A stretch of 34,839 bases of DNA, taken from contig CANPJT010000008.1 in NCBI GenBank assembly GCA_947574255.1, forward strand, positions 1 through 34,839, given 5' to 3'. The notes beneath the pieces are model-generated. The model ran no database searches. It saw only the letters and a program-made list of their open reading frames with translations, and had not been told where the DNA came from. The stretch is from an uncultured Mycoplasmatota bacterium. GTDB lineage: Bacteria; Bacillota_I; Bacilli_A; RF39; UBA660. A program made the position numbers and the translations under genes. Each line of letters opens with the position of its first letter. Position 1 is the stretch's first letter. This document shows, piece after piece, positions 31,385 to 34,839 of this stretch.

Positions 31385-33142
31385 TCAATTTTCATACCAT
31401 TTATTTACTATATCTACATTTGTACTCTTAGGCATTGGATTAGGTATTTCAAATTCTGTAATCAAAGGCACCTTAAAAGCATTCCCAAACAATAATGCAG
31501 AACCAGGTCTTAAAGATTTAACTTTTTCAACATCATGCAAAGAAATATTTGAAGATATCGATGTTACCATTTTAATATCTTCAGGATAAAACATTCTAAA
31601 AACTATAAAATTAGAACATTGGCTTAAAGCATTAGATGAAAGTTCACTTATTCTTTGAGTAATAAGCCCTAAAAGTAATCCATATTTACGACCTTCCTTA
31701 GATATTCTATCAAATATATTATATCCAATTATATTTATATCATTATCATTTTGTACATATCTATGGGCTTCTTCTATAATTATATTAATTGGAAAACTGC
31801 CTCTATCTGGATTAGATGTGGAAAATTTATACAAAATCTTTGACATTATCTTAATTATAATTTTAGCAAAACGATCATCAATTCCATTAAAATCAACATC
31901 AACAAATTGAACATTATCATTAACAGGAGTTAAGAATAAACTTTTTACATAAGTATTTCTATCAACATTTCCATCGTATTCAAAAAACTTTCTCAAATCA
32001 CTATTAATAATACTGTGTAAACTTGTTTTTAATTTGTTCATTTTTTCGAAAATATTTTCATTAATCATTGCCCCTTCACTAACAATAGCAAACTCTAAGG
32101 CATAATATAAATCATTTAAATCATAAACAGTTGGCGTAATCTCAATTTGTTCAATACTAACTTCTGAATACTGTTTTAAATAATCAGATAAAAGTTCCAC
32201 AGCTGCTAGTTTTCCTTGTGAATCAACATTCAAACATTGTCTAATAGTTCTATTATATCCTGGTTGACTAATAATTGTTTCAGCATTTAAATCTTTAGTA
32301 TAAAATTTTGATAAAAAAGCTAAAGCTTGATCTCTAATCTGTTGAGCAGGTTTACCACTAGACAGCATATCTAATAATCCTTTAGCTACTATATCATTTT
32401 TATACTCATCACAAATTTTATCATCGCTTTTAAAAATATAAACATATGTTAAAGTTTTTTCTAACGTTGGAATAAGAGTAGGATCATCTGCATTTAATAA
32501 AACAGCCAAATCATCCGCATCCAATAAATATGGGGGAATTCTAATTTCTTCTACATTCTCTCCTTCATTATAAATTGAAGACAATATTTTAACATTTATA
32601 TCAGGATGAGTGTTAATATTAGTTAATGCTGAAATATATTCACCATAAGCATCAAACATAATCATGTGACAATTAATTGGGTTCTTCTTATTATCTGCAA
32701 ATACATTTTGAATAACCCTTGCTACTCCACATGATTTACCACCTCCAGTATTTCCTACTACTGCAAAATGATTAGAAAAAAAGTTATTTAAATTTGTCGT
32801 AATACTAAATCCATCATAAATAGTAGATTTACCAAATAGTAAATTTTCAGGCGATACAACATTTTGACTTCCAATTATATATTCCAATTCTTCTTTATAA
32901 ATAACTCTACATTTTGAATCAATCGCTGGATAACTATCAGCTCCAGCAATAAAACTATTTCCTTTAATCTCTCCAAGAAGAGCAATATGAAACTCTACTT
33001 CATTTACAAAAATAATCTCTCCAACTAGCTTTTTCTTATTTTCAAATACAACATAATACCCAATAATATCAATTAAAGAAACTTTCTTTAAATTTTCAAC
33101 TTTTATAATATTATCATCAATTTTTAATATTTTACCTAACAT
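31385..33142 (-). CDS. HerA/DUF87-like hexameric ATPase
   Basis: 585-aa ATPase of the HerA-FtsK superfamily. Residues 1-90 form a HAS-barrel-like beta domain. Walker A is GNTGGGKS (130-137), followed by MIMFDAYGEY, and a Walker B with paired glutamates sits in INIIIEEAHRYV with ITQRISELS after it. HerA proteins usually work with the nuclease NurA in DNA end processing or with effector nucleases in defence. No nuclease gene is adjacent here; the neighbours are type VII genes. No Shine-Dalgarno lies close to the ATG at 33142; a GAGGTG site is 30 nt upstream across a small hairpin. It may be a second motor for the locus or an unrelated defence or maintenance ATPase. Confidence 0.82.
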   Translation of the reverse strand: MLGKILKIDDNIIKVENLKKVSLIDIIGYYVVFENKKKLVGEIIFVNEVEFHIALLGEIKGNSFIAGADSYPAIDSKCRVIYKEELEYIIGSQNVVSPENLLFGKSTIYDGFSITTNLNNFFSNHFAVVGNTGGGKSCGVARVIQNVFADNKKNPINCHMIMFDAYGEYISALTNINTHPDINVKILSSIYNEGENVEEIRIPPYLLDADDLAVLLNADDPTLIPTLEKTLTYVYIFKSDDKICDEYKNDIVAKGLLDMLSSGKPAQQIRDQALAFLSKFYTKDLNAETIISQPGYNRTIRQCLNVDSQGKLAAVELLSDYLKQYSEVSIEQIEITPTVYDLNDLYYALEFAIVSEGAMINENIFEKMNKLKTSLHSIINSDLRKFFEYDGNVDRNTYVKSLFLTPVNDNVQFVDVDFNGIDDRFAKIIIKIMSKILYKFSTSNPDRGSFPINIIIEEAHRYVQNDNDINIIGYNIFDRISKEGRKYGLLLGLITQRISELSSNALSQCSNFIVFRMFYPEDIKMVTSISSNISLHDVEKVKSLRPGSALLFGNAFKVPLITEFEIPNPMPKSTNVDIVNKWYEN

Positions 33143-33544
33143 TTAAATTTCGTCAAGAACTAAACTTGACTACACCTCACTTTCATAACCATATAAAAGT
33201 CGTGTTAAAAACTATACAAAATTTAGTATCACACGCCCATATTTTCTTCTCACATTGTAACATGCCAAATAAAAAAAGTAAATTATAGATTAAATCTAAA
33301 TTTACTAACATTAAATATACTCATAAATATTGTGCAATAAAATTTTGTTATATCATTAAAAACAATATTATATAACTAAAATCTGTATACAGCTCTTTCC
33401 AAATAATACTTTCCTTCTAATTTTGCACATATTATTTTCTTTTATCAATTAATATCATCGTTTTTCACACTAATTTATAAAAATATATAAATTAACAAAC
33501 AAATCAAAAAACATTAAAATATATTGTTTATAAATACTTTAATT
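33143..33544 (-). promoter_or_regulatory. 400-bp leader region of the HerA-like gene
   Basis: No ORF with a good ribosome binding site is seen. Two inverted repeats stand out: GTCAAG/CTTGAC (33152-33170), 9 nt from the start codon, and a nested set CGTGT/ACACG enclosing ATAC/GTAT (33201-33235). Both could form in the leader RNA. The region also includes the end of the transcript from the gene at 33545, for which I see no clear terminator. Confidence 0.4.
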
Positions 33545-34207
33545 TTAATCAATTGTTAAATTAAGTGAATAATTACTTTCTGTTATTTGTTTTTGATATT
33601 CCTCCCTAATACGAATCAAAATATCATCTAATTCTAATGTGGTAAATATTCCTCCATTAATTGCTAACTTTTCTATTTCATCATCTGATAAATAGTTAAA
33701 TAAGGGTTGTCCTTCATTAAAGTGAATATATTTTGGGCAAATTGCATGTGCATGTTCTTCAGTATCTGGATGTAATCTATACCAAGCACTAAAAGTGTCA
33801 TGATATTCTGTATATATATCAGTAGCTCCATAATTATATAAGATGTATAAATTAGGTTTATTATTTATAGACGCATTTTCTATTACAGTTAAATCTTCTA
33901 TATTAAATGTTTTTACATTTTGAAGCTGTTGTTTTTGTTCTAATAATTTATCTATTTCTTGTTCTAACTCATCACGTTTTATAATATACTCATTTAAACA
34001 TTCACTTACTATTTTCTTATTACTTAATTCTGGTATATTATTTATTTTGTTAAATATTCCCTCTTCACAATTAATAGCTACACCATTATATTTATTATTA
34101 TTTTTAAAATCTGATTTACCTAATCCAAAACCAGTTAATAATATTGCTAAACTTAAACCACCTGACAATATCCCAACTTTTAATTTATCTTCATTTATCC
34201 CTCTCAT
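33545..34207 (-). CDS. Membrane-anchored hypothetical protein
   Basis: 220-aa protein with one N-terminal membrane span (about residues 10-29, LKVGILSGGLSLAILLTGFGLG), a coiled coil at about 70-98 (RDELEQEIDKLLEQKQQLQ), and a globular C-terminal domain rich in Tyr, His and acidic residues (TEEHAHAICPKYIHF). The anchor places the bulk of the protein outside, or inside if it is type I without cleavage; this cannot be settled by eye. AAGGAGGT lies 7 nt before the ATG, with a good promoter upstream. No family is recognised, and the link to the secretion locus rests only on position and strand. Confidence 0.65.
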   Translation of the reverse strand: MRGINEDKLKVGILSGGLSLAILLTGFGLGKSDFKNNNKYNGVAINCEEGIFNKINNIPELSNKKIVSECLNEYIIKRDELEQEIDKLLEQKQQLQNVKTFNIEDLTVIENASINNKPNLYILYNYGATDIYTEYHDTFSAWYRLHPDTEEHAHAICPKYIHFNEGQPLFNYLSDDEIEKLAINGGIFTTLELDDILIRIREEYQKQITESNYSLNLTID

Positions 34208-34231
34208 TAAAAAACCTCCTTCTAATAATAA

Positions 34232-34261
34232 ATTATATCATAAAAATAATAAACTGATCAA
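34232..34261 (-). promoter_or_regulatory. Promoter of the 220-aa membrane protein gene
   Basis: On the minus strand TTGATC (34261-34256), 18 nt, TATAAT (34237-34232), with TGA in extended -10 position, about 25 nt before the start codon. Confidence 0.65.
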
Positions 34262-34331
34262 AAAATATACACATCATACTCATTAAAAAAATATAAATCT
34301 TATTGCATTATACAATGACTTAAAACATATT

Positions 34332-34370
34332 AAAACTCGAATTTCTAAAAAAAATAAAAATTCGAGTTTT
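34332..34370. terminator. Hairpin downstream of the gene remnant
   Basis: AAAACTCGAATTT and AAATTCGAGTTTT form a perfect 13-bp stem with a 13-nt loop and short T-tracts on both sides. It lies 73 nt after the remnant's stop codon and could end minus-strand transcription from ssrA and the remnant. Confidence 0.6.
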
Positions 34371-34442
34371 CTATCAATCTAATGGACCTAACGAAGTCAA
34401 AGTCTTTAGTTGTGGTTTTGTGTTAATAATAAAACTTTAACT

Positions 34443-34661
34443 TTAATTTTTTTCTTCATAAGAAACATTTTCTAAATCTGCAAAGTCAAGAATAAGATCT
34501 TTACTATTAGAATATGCAGTTATTAATGAAAGTATTTTTTCTTGTTCAGTTAAACCTCTAAAAATATTTCCTTGAACATTTCCAGATTCCCTGATGCTTA
34601 TAAATGATAAACATTTATTACATTTCTTTACATTATAATATTTGAACTTTTTGATTAAATT
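34443..34661 (-). pseudogene. Start-less gene remnant with a CxxC motif
   Basis: A 72-codon open frame ending EEKN and stop, with KKCNKCLSF and RGLTEQEKILSLITAYSNS. It contains no ATG, GTG or TTG start. Just upstream in another frame an open stretch (about 34637-34741) encodes INGDFNGKWTFKAKKNY, which may be its former N-terminal part, so it is probably a frameshifted, decayed gene. The parent family is not recognised; the CxxC may be half of a zinc site. Confidence 0.5.
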
Positions 34662-34766
34662 TTACTTTCAAAATACAACGATAATTTTTCTTAGCCTTAA
34701 ATGTCCACTTCCCATTAAAATCACCGTTTATATAAATTCGATATAATCAAATTAAAAAATCAAAAT

Positions 34767-34839
34767 TGGTGGAGCAGAGGGGACTCGAACCCCTGTCCAA
34801 AATATCCTATCATACAATTTCTACAAGTTTAGCTAGATT
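34767..34839 (-). ncRNA. ssrA: tmRNA, 3' end (partial)
   Basis: Read on the minus strand, the RNA ends in GCTCCACCA, preceded by a T-arm of GGGG-TTCGAGT-CCCC and the tmRNA-type TTTGGACAGGGGTTCGAGTC. Further upstream lies TAGCTAAACTTGTAG, typical of the 3' pseudoknot region. It lacks an anticodon arm at the proper distance, so it is tmRNA and not tRNA. It rescues stalled ribosomes with SmpB. The 5' part, including the tag reading frame, lies beyond the window. Confidence 0.9.

Noticed and set aside
34767-34839. tRNA gene
   Set aside because: The T-arm and CCA end look tRNA-like, but no anticodon arm follows at the right spacing and the upstream sequence matches the tmRNA 3' region.
1-34839. 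CRISPR array, rRNA genes or insertion sequence transposases
   Set aside because: No regularly spaced direct repeats, rRNA-like segments or transposase proteins were seen on either strand.

Overview
This window comes from a very AT-rich bacterium of the low-GC Gram-positive type (Bacillota), probably an uncultured gut Bacilli or Mollicutes-related lineage. The evidence is strong AAGGAGG-type ribosome binding sites, TTGACA/TATAAT-type promoters, a pair of small CotF-like spore-coat-type proteins, a Bacillota-style type VII secretion ATPase and a tmRNA with an encoded CCA. TGA is used as a stop (for example in the EsaB-like and Clp-like genes), so the code is the standard bacterial one. No exact taxon can be given.

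Region 1 (1-13.5 kb) is ordinary chromosome, nearly all on the minus strand. It holds the first 13 codons of a gene leaving the left edge, an uncharacterised 284-aa protein, a YfcC/DcuC-like permease, lysyl-tRNA synthetase (lysS), a hypothetical protein, a beta-lactamase-like serine hydrolase, typA/bipA, a small membrane protein, a large helical protein of unknown function, a plus-strand DUF308/HdeD-like membrane protein, an exported thioredoxin-fold protein, another hypothetical, the two coat-type proteins and an SPL-family radical SAM protein. Many units end in clear intrinsic terminators, several overlapping the stop codon.

Region 2 (13.5-22 kb) is a plus-strand ABC importer operon of the NMT1/THI5, nitrate/sulfonate/taurine type (binding protein, ATPase, permease). 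Its permease gene is split by a 5,879-bp serine-recombinase element. The two halves of the gene lie at 15291-15902 and 21782-21955 and rejoin in frame at a GGA codon. The rebuilt attP is an inverted repeat centred exactly on a GG dinucleotide. The element carries a large serine recombinase with an apparent AUU start, a 38-aa ORF, a transglutaminase-like protein and an 887-aa membrane-anchored surface protein. No conjugation or replication genes are visible.

Region 3 (22-34.4 kb) is a type VII-like secretion locus on the minus strand: a membrane-anchored 220-aa protein, a HerA/DUF87 ATPase, a tandem WXG100-like candidate substrate, an acidic 89-aa protein, EssC, an EsaB/YukD ubiquitin-like protein, a ClpC-like unfoldase that keeps a VGF ClpP-docking tripeptide, and a 123-aa hypothetical. 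EsaA, EssA and EssB are not in the window. Between EssC and the acidic protein, on the opposite strand, a strong promoter and an intrinsic terminator bracket about 414 nt of hairpin-rich non-coding DNA, a good candidate for an undescribed structured RNA.

Region 4 (34.4-34.8 kb) holds a gene remnant and the 3' end of ssrA (tmRNA) running off the right edge.

The best candidates for something new are the excisable element in the importer gene, the type VII locus with Clp and HerA ATPases, and the antisense structured RNA inside that locus.
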